The notes below the pieces were generated by a model. It saw nothing but the letters and a program-made list of their open reading frames with translations, was not told the origin of the DNA and searched no databases. From contig NZ_CP035494.1 in the NCBI RefSeq assembly GCF_004135285.1, positions 3,162,001 through 3,226,000 of the forward strand: a stretch of DNA of 64,000 bases, in the 5' to 3' direction. This DNA is from Microbacterium protaetiae (GTDB taxonomy: Bacteria; Actinomycetota; Actinomycetes; Actinomycetales; Microbacteriaceae). Below, piece after piece: positions 27,314 through 35,337 of this stretch (position 1 is its first letter; each line of letters starts with the position of its first letter). Both the position numbers and the translations under genes were made by a program.

Positions 27314-27793
27314 TCACTCTCCGATCTGGTCGGGGTCGGAGCACTGCGCAGACTTCTGCGTGTGGGCCGAGACAAGGCGCCCCAGCGTCGTCAGGACCGT
27401 GTTGGGGTCGACGCTGGTGTCACCACCGTCGATGTACACCTGTACCGCGGGCGTGCGGCCATAGCTCGTGATGCGGAAATTGGGCTGTTCCGACTCATCG
27501 ACCAGCCAGTCGACGCCGCCCAGCGAGACGCATTTCAGGGTGCTAGGCCCGGGCGGGGTCACCCCGCACGCCATGATCACGCGGGTGGGCGATCCCCATG
27601 CCGCGGTCGATTGCGCATCGGTCCACACGCGTTGCTGTTCACCGAGATCCTTCGGCAGACGCACCATGATGTCGGCGCACTTCGGGTTGTTCGCATCCTG
27701 CGGCGGTTCCAGGGGGATCGTGGTGGCACACCCGGTGAGCGTGAGCCCCCATGCGACGACGATCACGGCGAGAGCACGGCGGGTTCGGGTCAC
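27314..27793 (-). CDS. DUF3515 lipoprotein
   Basis: This 159-residue protein has a signal peptide with lipobox L-T-G-C (Cys22) and a DUF3515 domain with cysteines that may form a disulfide. It sits between ddl and thiL, a conserved actinobacterial arrangement, but its function is unknown. The GTG start lies exactly six bases after TAGCCT (27800-27805, minus strand), so the mRNA is probably leaderless. Confidence 0.88.
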   Translation of the reverse strand: MTRTRRALAVIVVAWGLTLTGCATTIPLEPPQDANNPKCADIMVRLPKDLGEQQRVWTDAQSTAAWGSPTRVIMACGVTPPGPSTLKCVSLGGVDWLVDESEQPNFRITSYGRTPAVQVYIDGGDTSVDPNTVLTTLGRLVSAHTQKSAQCSDPDQIGE

Positions 27794-27826
27794 TGTTCCA
27801 GGCTATCCCGCCGGTAGCGTGGAGGG

Positions 27827-28816
27827 ATGGCGAACCAGGTGCAGACCGTCGGCGAACTGGGTGAGGCGCGGGTTCTCGCCGCGATCTTGGACCGGATCGG
27901 CTCCTCAACGGCGATCGTGGGGCCCGGCGACGATGCGGCGGTGCTGGATGCCGCATCCGGCCGCATCGTCGCCACCGTCGACACGCTGGTGCACGGTCCC
28001 GACTTCCGCCTCGCCTGGAGCAGCGGCTACGACCTGGGGTGGAAGTCGGCGGCGGTGAATCTTGCCGACATCGCCGCGATGGGCGCGCGGCCCACCGCGC
28101 TGCTGGTGGCGCTGACCCTGCCCGACGAGACTCCGCTGTCGCTGGTGACCGCGATGGCCGACGGTTTGCGTGACGCGTGTGCGGCGCTGGCGCCGGGGTG
28201 TGCGGTCCAGGGTGGGGATCTTGCGGTGTCACCGACGCTCACGATCGCGGTGACGGCGCTCGGGGTGCTGGACGGCGTCGAACCGGTGCGGCGCAGCGGA
28301 GCCCGGCCGGGTGACATCGTGGCTCTGGCGGGCGATGTGGGGCGAGCTGCGGCCGGTCTCACGCTGCTTTTCGGCAGGTTCCGGGATGCCGCGGGCACTC
28401 CGATCCCGGTCGAGGCCACGGCGCTGTCAGAGGTTGAGGCTCACGCCGTAGCCGCGCAGCTGCGGCCCGCGCCGCCGATCGTGCTCGGCCCGGCTGCCGC
28501 GCGTGCCGGGGCCACCGCGATGATGGATGTCTCTGACGGCCTGGCCCTGGATGCCTCGCGCCTGGCGGCCGCCTCGGGTGTTGCGGTCGATTTCGACGCG
28601 AGCGCGCTGGGAGCCGACCCCGTCGCGGCTCTCGCCGGCGGCGAGGATCACGCCCTGCTGGCCACGTTCAGGCCCGCCACCGCGCTGCCCGTCGGATTTC
28701 GCCGCATCGGTGCGGTGCGCGCTGCCGCCGGGGCAGGCGTGCTCGTCGACGGCCGACCGTACGACGACGGCGCGGGGTGGGATCCCTACCGCGGCTGGGA
28801 CGCCGCGCAGGGCTGA
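27827..28816 (+). CDS. thiL: Thiamine-monophosphate kinase
   Basis: ThiL phosphorylates thiamine monophosphate to thiamine diphosphate with ATP. The 329-residue protein has G-P-G-D-D-A-A-V-L near residue 29 for Mg-ATP binding and M-M-D-V-S-D-G-L-A-L-D near 231. TAGCGT (27815-27820) ends six bases before the ATG. The divergent -10 of the DUF3515 gene lies only nine bases away, so the two promoters share one 33-base gap. Confidence 0.93.
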   Translation: MANQVQTVGELGEARVLAAILDRIGSSTAIVGPGDDAAVLDAASGRIVATVDTLVHGPDFRLAWSSGYDLGWKSAAVNLADIAAMGARPTALLVALTLPDETPLSLVTAMADGLRDACAALAPGCAVQGGDLAVSPTLTIAVTALGVLDGVEPVRRSGARPGDIVALAGDVGRAAAGLTLLFGRFRDAAGTPIPVEATALSEVEAHAVAAQLRPAPPIVLGPAAARAGATAMMDVSDGLALDASRLAAASGVAVDFDASALGADPVAALAGGEDHALLATFRPATALPVGFRRIGAVRAAAGAGVLVDGRPYDDGAGWDPYRGWDAAQG

Positions 28817-28828
28817 TCGATACCCTGG

Positions 28829-29410
28829 TCAGCGCCCGGGCAAGACAGGCGCGGGCACCAGCCACCAGAGGGCGGTGTCGCCATACCGTTTGTGGCGATC
28901 GGTGACCAGACCCTCGGGCAGCGGGGGCTCGGGGGAACGCGCTGCGCGCTCGAGGATCACTATCGCGTCCCGGGCCAGGTGCGGCACGAGTGCGGCCAGC
29001 ACGTGGCCGGTTGCGGCATCCGTCACCTCATACGGAGGGTCGGCGAAGACCACATCGAAGCTGCGGGTCGTGCGGGCGAGGAATGTCGCCACATCGGACC
29101 GGTGCACCGCGGCGGCCGATGCCGGCAGGCCGGCTGCCTGCACGACCCGTGCGGCGTTCGCTCGCGCCGTCTGCGCGGCCGCTGCGGCCTTTTCGACCAG
29201 ATGTGTCGATGCGGCGCCGCGGCTCAGCGCCTCGAGGCCCAGAGCCCCCGAGCCGGCGTAGAGATCGAGCACCCGGGCCCCGTCGATGACGCCGGCGGCC
29301 TCAAGCGCGCCGAACAGCGACTCGCGCACCCGATCGCTGGTGGGGCGGGTCCCGGCGGCAGGCACGTCGAGTCGGATGCCACGGGCAGAGCCCGCGATGA
29401 TGCGTGTCAC
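28829..29410 (-). CDS. rsmD: 16S rRNA (guanine(966)-N2)-methyltransferase
   Basis: RsmD methylates G966 of 16S rRNA. The 193-residue protein begins I-I-A-G-S-A-R-G-I-R-L, has R-P-T-S-D-R-V-R-E-S-L-F near residue 22, the SAM motif D-L-Y-A-G-S-G-A-L-G-L-E near 49 and the catalytic D-P-P-Y near 125. GTG 29410 lies six bases after TAGGCT (29417-29422, minus strand). recG is divergent across a 49-base gap. Confidence 0.93.
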   Translation of the reverse strand: MTRIIAGSARGIRLDVPAAGTRPTSDRVRESLFGALEAAGVIDGARVLDLYAGSGALGLEALSRGAASTHLVEKAAAAAQTARANAARVVQAAGLPASAAAVHRSDVATFLARTTRSFDVVFADPPYEVTDAATGHVLAALVPHLARDAIVILERAARSPEPPLPEGLVTDRHKRYGDTALWWLVPAPVLPGR

Positions 29411-29459
29411 CCCCTCAGCCTACAAACCGGTGTCGGCGCCGATGCCTAGACTCGGATGC

Positions 29460-31622
29460 ATGTCGGAGTTCACGCTGAGGTCGCGGCTCGACGCGGCGCT
29501 GGGCGGGCGCACGGCCGGCGTGTTCGAGCGTGCCTTCGGCATGCGCACGGTGGGCGACCTGCTCTCGCACTACCCCCGTCGCTACGCACGCCGCGGTGAG
29601 CTCACACCCATCGACTCGCTCGTCGTCGGCGAGCAGGTGACCATCGTCGCCGAGGTGGTGCGGGCGATCGAGCGGCCGATGCGCCAGCGACGCGGCAACA
29701 TCCTCGAGGTGGTCATCACCGACGGGCGCGGCGAGATGAGCCTGACGTTCTTCAACCAGAAGTGGCGCGCCGAAAAGCTGCGGCGCGGCGCTCAGGGCAT
29801 CTTCTCGGGCAAGGTGGGCGAATACAAGCACGGAAAGCAGCTCGCCCACCCCGACTATGAGCTTTTCGACGACGTTGAGGTCGCGCGGATGAGTGCCGAG
29901 GCCCACGCCAACGAGCCCATCCCGATCTACCGGGCCACCTCGACGCTGTCCAGCTGGACGATCCAGAAGTCGGTGGCGTACGCGCTGGCCGGACTCGGCG
30001 ACATCGACGACCCGCTTCCCGACGACCTGCGGCAGCGCCACGGGCTGCTGGGGGCGCGAGAGGCGCTCACGCGCATCCATCGCCCCGACTTCGAAGACCA
30101 GGTACCCGCAGCGGTGCGCACGCTGCGCATGCATGAAGCCCTGGTGCTACAGACAGCGCTGCTGCAGCAGCGCCAGTTCGTGCGGGCGCTGTCGGCGACG
30201 TCCCGCCCGGCCGGTGAGCTGCTCGAGCAGTTCGACGCCGCGCTGCCGTTCGCTCGTACTCCCGACCAGATCTCCGTCGGCGACCGCATCGCGGCCGACC
30301 TGGTCGGTGACTGGCCGATGAACCGCCTGGTGCAGGGCGAAGTGGGCTCGGGCAAGACCCTCGTGGCGCTGCGGGCCATGTTGCAAGTGGCACAGTCGGG
30401 CGGCCAGTCGGCGCTCATCGCGCCCACTGAGGTGCTCGCCGGTCAGCACCTGCGATCGATCACGCGGATGCTGGGGCCTCGGCTGGCTCCGCAGCTGATG
30501 CCGACGCTGCTGACCGGGCAGCTGACTGCGGCCGAGCGGCGTCGCGCTGCGCTCCGGGTGGCATCGGGGCAGGCGCTGATCGTCGTGGGCACGCATGCGC
30601 TGCTCAGCGACAGCACGACCTTCGCCGACCTGGGGCTGGTGGTCGTCGACGAGCAGCACCGCTTCGGCGTCGATCAGCGCGAAGCGCTGCGGGCGAAGGG
30701 GTCGAGCCCGCACGCGCTGGTGCTGACGGCCACGCCGATTCCGCGCACCGTCGCCATGACGGTGTTCGGCGACCTTGACGTGTCCACCATCCGCACGATG
30801 CCGGCCGGGCGCGCCGGGGTGCAGACGTTCGTGGCGCCCGTTGCCGAAAGGCCGGGCTGGTTCGCCCGGGTCTGGGAGCGCGTGGCCGAAGAAGTTGCGG
30901 CCGGTCATCAGGCGTTCGTGGTGTGCCCGGCGATCGATGCCGAAGCGAGCGCAGCCAAAGGCATCGACGATCCGACCGCCCTCATCGACGACGAGTCCTC
31001 GTCACGGATGCGCTGGGGGGTCGTGCAGGCGGCGCACCTTCTGCAGGAGCATCCCTCGTTCACGTCGATCCGGGTGGCGACGCTGCACGGCCGGATGCCG
31101 GGAGACGAGAAAGACGCGATCATGCGGGCGTTCGCCGACGGTGAGCTCGACGTGCTCGTGGCTACGACGGTCATCGAGGTGGGCGTAGACGTTCCCAACG
31201 CGACGGCGATGGTCATTCTGGAAGCCGACCGGTTCGGCGTCTCGCAGCTGCACCAGCTGCGTGGCCGGGTCGGACGGGGGAGTGCAGCCGGCGTGTGCCT
31301 GTTGGTCACCGAGGCCGAACCCGCCTCGCCGGCCCGGGAACGGGTCGACGCCGTTGCGGCCACCGCCGATGGGTTCGAGCTCGCCGAAGAAGACCTGCGC
31401 CTGCGCGGCGAAGGCGATGTGCTCGGCGATGCGCAGTCCGGGGTGCGCAGCTCGCTGCGGCTGCTGCGGGTGGTCAAAGACGCCGACGTGATTGCGCTCG
31501 CCCGGCAAGAGGGCGAGGCGATCCTCGATGACGATCCCGCGCTGATCCGTCATCCGGGCCTCGCTGCGGCGATCGAGCGGCGACTGGACAGCGCAGAGCG
31601 GGCAGCGCTGGCGAAGAACTGA
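29460..31622 (+). CDS. recG: ATP-dependent DNA helicase RecG
   Basis: RecG remodels stalled replication forks and Holliday junctions. The 720-residue protein has an OB/wedge domain in the first 250 residues, then Walker A G-E-V-G-S-G-K-T near 295, the D-E-Q-H box near 397, and T-T-V-I-E-V-G-V-D-V-P-N in the second helicase domain near 570. ATG 29460 follows TAGACT (29447-29452) by seven bases; the nearby ATG at 29456 is out of frame. Confidence 0.95.
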   Translation: MSEFTLRSRLDAALGGRTAGVFERAFGMRTVGDLLSHYPRRYARRGELTPIDSLVVGEQVTIVAEVVRAIERPMRQRRGNILEVVITDGRGEMSLTFFNQKWRAEKLRRGAQGIFSGKVGEYKHGKQLAHPDYELFDDVEVARMSAEAHANEPIPIYRATSTLSSWTIQKSVAYALAGLGDIDDPLPDDLRQRHGLLGAREALTRIHRPDFEDQVPAAVRTLRMHEALVLQTALLQQRQFVRALSATSRPAGELLEQFDAALPFARTPDQISVGDRIAADLVGDWPMNRLVQGEVGSGKTLVALRAMLQVAQSGGQSALIAPTEVLAGQHLRSITRMLGPRLAPQLMPTLLTGQLTAAERRRAALRVASGQALIVVGTHALLSDSTTFADLGLVVVDEQHRFGVDQREALRAKGSSPHALVLTATPIPRTVAMTVFGDLDVSTIRTMPAGRAGVQTFVAPVAERPGWFARVWERVAEEVAAGHQAFVVCPAIDAEASAAKGIDDPTALIDDESSSRMRWGVVQAAHLLQEHPSFTSIRVATLHGRMPGDEKDAIMRAFADGELDVLVATTVIEVGVDVPNATAMVILEADRFGVSQLHQLRGRVGRGSAAGVCLLVTEAEPASPARERVDAVAATADGFELAEEDLRLRGEGDVLGDAQSGVRSSLRLLRVVKDADVIALARQEGEAILDDDPALIRHPGLAAAIERRLDSAERAALAKN

Positions 31623-31666
31623 TCGGTCACACAGAAAGGCCAGGGAATCGCCGATAGGCTGAGGGG

Positions 31667-32164
31667 GTGAGCAACCGGATCGCCGTCGTCCCGGGGTCGT
31701 TCGACCCTCCCACCCTCGGTCATTTGGATGTCATCAAGCGAGCGGCCGGGCTCTATGACACCATCCACGTGCTGGTCGTGCACAATCCCGACAAGCAAGC
31801 GATGCTTCCGATAGCCCAGCGCCTTTCGCTGCTGGAGCAGTCCATCGCCGAAGCGGGGATCGGTGGCGAGATCGTCGTCGCGTCGTGGAGCATGGGACTG
31901 CTGGTCGACTACGCGACCGATGTGAACGCGGGCGTGCTCGTCAAGGGCATCCGGTCGCAGGTCGATGTCGCCTACGAGACGCCGATGGCGATAGTGAACC
32001 GTCACCTTGCCGACATCGAGACGGTCTTTCTTCTCCCCGACCCCGCGCACGCGCTCGTGTCCAGCTCGCTGGTGCGCCAGGTCGCCAGTCTCGGCGGCGA
32101 TGTGTCCCCGTATGTCCCGGGGCCCGTCGCGCGGTTCCTCGACACCGGCGCACGCGGCATCTGA
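31667..32164 (+). CDS. coaD: Phosphopantetheine adenylyltransferase
   Basis: CoaD converts 4'-phosphopantetheine and ATP to dephospho-CoA. The 165-residue protein has [10 protein letters not shown] near residue 9 and the S-S-S-L-V-R-Q motif near 129. TAGGCT (31655-31660) ends six bases before GTG 31667. The sequence from the -10 to the start codon is nearly identical to that of rsmD on the other strand. Confidence 0.96.
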   Translation: MSNRIAVVPGSFDPPTLGHLDVIKRAAGLYDTIHVLVVHNPDKQAMLPIAQRLSLLEQSIAEAGIGGEIVVASWSMGLLVDYATDVNAGVLVKGIRSQVDVAYETPMAIVNRHLADIETVFLLPDPAHALVSSSLVRQVASLGGDVSPYVPGPVARFLDTGARGI

Positions 32165-32181
32165 GCCGGTAGGATCGTCAG

Positions 32182-32739
32182 GTGAGAAACCGTCGTCCGG
32201 GCGCCTTCAGCGTCCTCGTCCGCGACATCGTGCGCCGCCCCGGCGAGATGCGCGAAACGGAGCGCGACATCCCCATTTCCGAGAGCTGGGGCGAGGGTCT
32301 GGTGTCATTCGCCGCCGGCGAGAACGTGCACCTCGAGGTGCGTCTGGAGTCGGTGCACGAGGGCATCCTGGCATCGGGGATCGCCGAGGCGCGCTACACC
32401 GGCGAGTGCGGTCGGTGCCTCACGGCGATCGAAGCGCCCGTCGAAGTCGAGTTCCAGGAGCTTTTCGCGTATCCTGGAGACGAAGCGAACGACTTCGAAG
32501 TTCAAGACGACCACGTGGATCTTGAAAATCTGGTCAGGGACGCCCTTGTCCTCTCGCTTCCATTTCAGCCGGTGTGCCGGCCGGACTGCCCGGGGCTCGA
32601 CCCCGTTACGGGCGAGCGTCTGGCCGACGTGCCGAACGGAGAACCTCAACAGAGCACCGACCCACGGTGGGACGCTCTGGCACAGTTCACGTCCGAACCG
32701 GCAGAGGGCGCCGAAGACGCGCCCGGATCACAGACGTAG
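32182..32739 (+). CDS. YceD/DUF177 family protein
   Basis: This 185-residue protein contains paired metal-binding-type cysteines, C-G-R-C near residue 74 and C-R-P-D-C near 131, as in YceD, and an acidic C-terminus. YceD genes commonly precede rpmF, as here, and are implicated in 23S rRNA or large-subunit maturation. TAGGAT (32170-32175) ends six bases before GTG 32182. Confidence 0.9.
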   Translation: MRNRRPGAFSVLVRDIVRRPGEMRETERDIPISESWGEGLVSFAAGENVHLEVRLESVHEGILASGIAEARYTGECGRCLTAIEAPVEVEFQELFAYPGDEANDFEVQDDHVDLENLVRDALVLSLPFQPVCRPDCPGLDPVTGERLADVPNGEPQQSTDPRWDALAQFTSEPAEGAEDAPGSQT

Positions 32740-32759
32740 GAAGCAAAGGAAGAACACTC

Positions 32760-32969
32760 ATGGCAGGTAACCCCCCGAAGCGGAAGGTCTCCCGCTCCAA
32801 CACCCGTTCGCGTCGGGCGCAGTGGAAGGCCGAGGCTCCCGCGCTCGTCAAGACCGTTGAGAACGGCAAGGTCGTCTACAGCCGTCCGCACCAGGCCAAG
32901 GTCGTGACCGACTCGCAGGGCACTGAGCTGTTCCTCGAGTACAAGGGCCGCAAGGTCGCTGACATCTGA
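32760..32969 (+). CDS. rpmF: 50S ribosomal protein bL32 (zinc-free type)
   Basis: The 69-residue basic protein starts with A-G-N-P-P-K-R-K-V-S-R-S-N-T-R-S-R-R, the bL32 N-terminus. It contains no cysteine, so it is the zinc-independent form. The ATG at 32760 has AAGGAAG upstream. rnc starts 10 bases after its stop. Confidence 0.95.
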   Translation: MAGNPPKRKVSRSNTRSRRAQWKAEAPALVKTVENGKVVYSRPHQAKVVTDSQGTELFLEYKGRKVADI

Positions 32970-32979
32970 TTCGCGTCCG

Positions 32980-33672
32980 ATGACGCAAGCGGCGGGCACC
33001 ACGTCCCAGCTGACCGACAAGCTCGGGGTCGAGATCGACCCCGAGCTTCTGTCGCTCGCGCTCACTCACCGCTCCTACGCGTACGAGAACGGGCATCTGC
33101 CGCACAACGAGCGCCTCGAGTTCCTCGGCGACTCGGTGCTCGGTCAAGCCGTGACGGTGCTGCTGTTCACGCGGCATCCCGAACTCGACGAGGGCGCGCT
33201 CGCCAAGCGGCGTGCCAGCGTCGTGTCCACCGTGGCCCTCGCCGAAGTGGCGCGGGGCATCGGCCTGGGCGATCATCTGCGCCTCGGGCGGGGTGAAGAC
33301 CAGACCGGTGGCCGCGACAAAGACTCCATCCTGGCCGACACGATGGAGGCTGTCATCGGGGCGACGTACTTGTCGGCGGGGCAGGATGCCGCGGCTGACC
33401 TGGTGCGCCGGCTCGTCGAGCCGTTGCTGGCCGATCCCGACCGCTACGGCGCCGCTGTCGACCCGAAGACGAGTCTGCAGGAGCTTGCCGCTCGGCTCGG
33501 GATGACCCCGCCCGTGTACACCGTGCACGCCACCGGGCCCGACCATGACCGGCTTTTCACCGCCACCGTCACGGTCGGAGAGAGCTCGGCCACCGGTACC
33601 GGTACCAGCAAGAAGCACTCTGAGATGGCCGCGGCACTGCAGCTGTGGCACACCCTCTCTGAGCGGCGCTGA
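32980..33672 (+). CDS. rnc: Ribonuclease III
   Basis: RNase III cleaves double-stranded RNA in rRNA maturation and mRNA decay. The 230-residue protein has the catalytic signature N-E-R-L-E-F-L-G-D-S-V-L near residue 45, the second acidic site D-T-M-E-A-V-I-G-A near 119, and a dsRNA-binding domain from about 163 to the end (K-K-H-S-E-M-A-A-A). mutM starts one base after the stop. Confidence 0.95.
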   Translation: MTQAAGTTSQLTDKLGVEIDPELLSLALTHRSYAYENGHLPHNERLEFLGDSVLGQAVTVLLFTRHPELDEGALAKRRASVVSTVALAEVARGIGLGDHLRLGRGEDQTGGRDKDSILADTMEAVIGATYLSAGQDAAADLVRRLVEPLLADPDRYGAAVDPKTSLQELAARLGMTPPVYTVHATGPDHDRLFTATVTVGESSATGTGTSKKHSEMAAALQLWHTLSERR

Positions 33673-33673
33673 G

Positions 33674-34567
33674 GTGCCCGAACTTCCCGAGGTGGAGGTC
33701 GTACGCCGCGGGCTGGCACCGGCGGTCTCCGGTGCGCACGTTGTAGCTGTCACGGTGCACGATGAGCGATCGCTCACCCGGCACGCCGGGGGAGGGCCCG
33801 ATTTCGAAGAACGCCTCACTGGCGCCGACCTGCGGGGCGCCGTGCGTCGTGGCAAGTTCTTGTGGATGCCGCTGGTCGGGTCATCGCAGGCGGTGGTCGG
33901 GCATCTCGGCATGAGCGGTCAGATTCTGCTGCGCGAATCGGGTGCGCCGCGGGAGCGATTCGAGCGCATCCGGATCGACCTTGCACATCGGGTGCATGGT
34001 GAGCTGGCGATGGTCTTCGCCGATCAGCGGACGTTCGGCTCCCTCGCCCTCGACACGCTGGTGCCCACCCCCGACGGTGCTGCCGGAGGGTGTGGCGACA
34101 ACGCCCCCGTCGTTCCGACGCAGGTCGCGCACATCGCCCGCGACGTTCTCGATCCGGCCTTCGACGACCGTGCGTTCCGTGCTCTGCTGGCACGGAAGGA
34201 CTCGGCGATCAAGCGTGTGCTGCTGGATCAGACCGTCGCCAGTGGCATCGGCAACATCTATGCCGACGAAGCACTGTGGGCCGCCCGCATCCACCCTGAA
34301 ACGTCAGCGAGCTCGTTGCCGACCCGCGCCGTGAACCGTTTGCTCGCACAGGTTCGCCTCGTGCTCGAGCGGGCCCTCGCCGAAGGCGGAACGAGCTTCG
34401 ACGCGCAATACGTCAACGTCAACGGGCAGGCGGGGTACTTCGCACATTCGCTCAATGTCTATGGGCGTGAAGGACAGCCGTGCCCGCGGTGCGGAGCGCC
34501 CGTGCAGCGCACTGCATTCATGAACCGCTCATCGCACTTCTGTCGCGTCTGCCAGCGCAGGCGCTGA
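33674..34567 (+). CDS. mutM: Formamidopyrimidine-DNA glycosylase
   Basis: MutM excises 8-oxoguanine and formamidopyrimidines. After the initiator the protein begins P-E-L-P-E-V-E, giving the catalytic Pro and Glu. The C-terminal zinc finger C-x2-C-x16-C-x2-C spans about residues 274-297 of 297. GTG 33674 is fixed by the need for proline at position 2. The rnc-mutM-smc-ftsY order is a conserved bacterial neighbourhood, here with a four-gene minus-strand insertion before smc. Confidence 0.95.
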   Translation: MPELPEVEVVRRGLAPAVSGAHVVAVTVHDERSLTRHAGGGPDFEERLTGADLRGAVRRGKFLWMPLVGSSQAVVGHLGMSGQILLRESGAPRERFERIRIDLAHRVHGELAMVFADQRTFGSLALDTLVPTPDGAAGGCGDNAPVVPTQVAHIARDVLDPAFDDRAFRALLARKDSAIKRVLLDQTVASGIGNIYADEALWAARIHPETSASSLPTRAVNRLLAQVRLVLERALAEGGTSFDAQYVNVNGQAGYFAHSLNVYGREGQPCPRCGAPVQRTAFMNRSSHFCRVCQRRR

Positions 34568-34613
34568 CCACGGCGCGCGTGTGTGCGCCCGATCGACCCG
34601 TGCGGTCAGCCTG

Positions 34614-35267
34614 CTATCGGCGGCGCGAGAAGGTCAGGTGGATGACACCGCTCGGTGACGTCACGGCTTCGATGCCGAATCGTTGCTCGAGTCCCTCCAC
34701 TCCGTCCCAGAGCCGTTCGCCCCGTCCAAGCAGGATCGGAACCACCGCGATGTGCATCAGATCGATGAGATCCGCCTGCAGGAACTCGCGGATGGTCGTG
34801 GTGCCGCCACCGATGCGGACATCGAGATCGCCGGCCAGTTCCCGAGCGCGCGCGAGCGCATCGGCGGGTGCAGCGTCAAGGAAGTGGAACGTCGTGCCGC
34901 CCTCCAGCTCCAGCGGTGGCCGAGGGTGGTGCGTGAGCACGACCACGGGAGTGTGGAACGGCGGGTTCTGGCCCCACCAACCCTGCCACTGCTCATCGGG
35001 CCACGGTCCAGGCTGGGGTGCGAACTTGTTACGCCCCATGATCTCGACCCCGATACCGGTGTTCCATCGGCTCGCGAAGACGTCATCGATGCCGGTGGAT
35101 CCCTCATGAGCGCCGTGCAGGCCCATCGCGGTGAAGGTGCGGGTCGGCACAGCCCAGCCGACGAGCCGTTGCCCGGCATGGCCGAACGGCGCCTCCAGTC
35201 GCTGGCCGTCGCCGACGCCGAAGCCGTCGAGCGAGACAGAGAAGTTGTGGACTCGGACAAGTGACAT
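34614..35267 (-). CDS. Dihydrofolate reductase/RibD C-terminal family protein
   Basis: This 217-residue protein has the RibD_C fold: N-F-S-V-S-L-D-G-F-G at residues 8-17, E-I-M-G-R-N-K-F near 77, and V-R-I-G-G-G-T-T-T-I near 150, which binds the NADPH phosphate. It is probably a stand-alone reductase of unknown substrate. The start at 35267 has an excellent AGGAGG site, and longer upstream frames lack one. Confidence 0.88.
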   Translation of the reverse strand: MSLVRVHNFSVSLDGFGVGDGQRLEAPFGHAGQRLVGWAVPTRTFTAMGLHGAHEGSTGIDDVFASRWNTGIGVEIMGRNKFAPQPGPWPDEQWQGWWGQNPPFHTPVVVLTHHPRPPLELEGGTTFHFLDAAPADALARARELAGDLDVRIGGGTTTIREFLQADLIDLMHIAVVPILLGRGERLWDGVEGLEQRFGIEAVTSPSGVIHLTFSRRR

Positions 35268-35337
35268 GGTTCCTCCTGAGTGGTGGTGCGTGAGGGAGAT
35301 CTGGGTGGCGTCGGGCGGGCACCGCGCGGGGTTTCGC

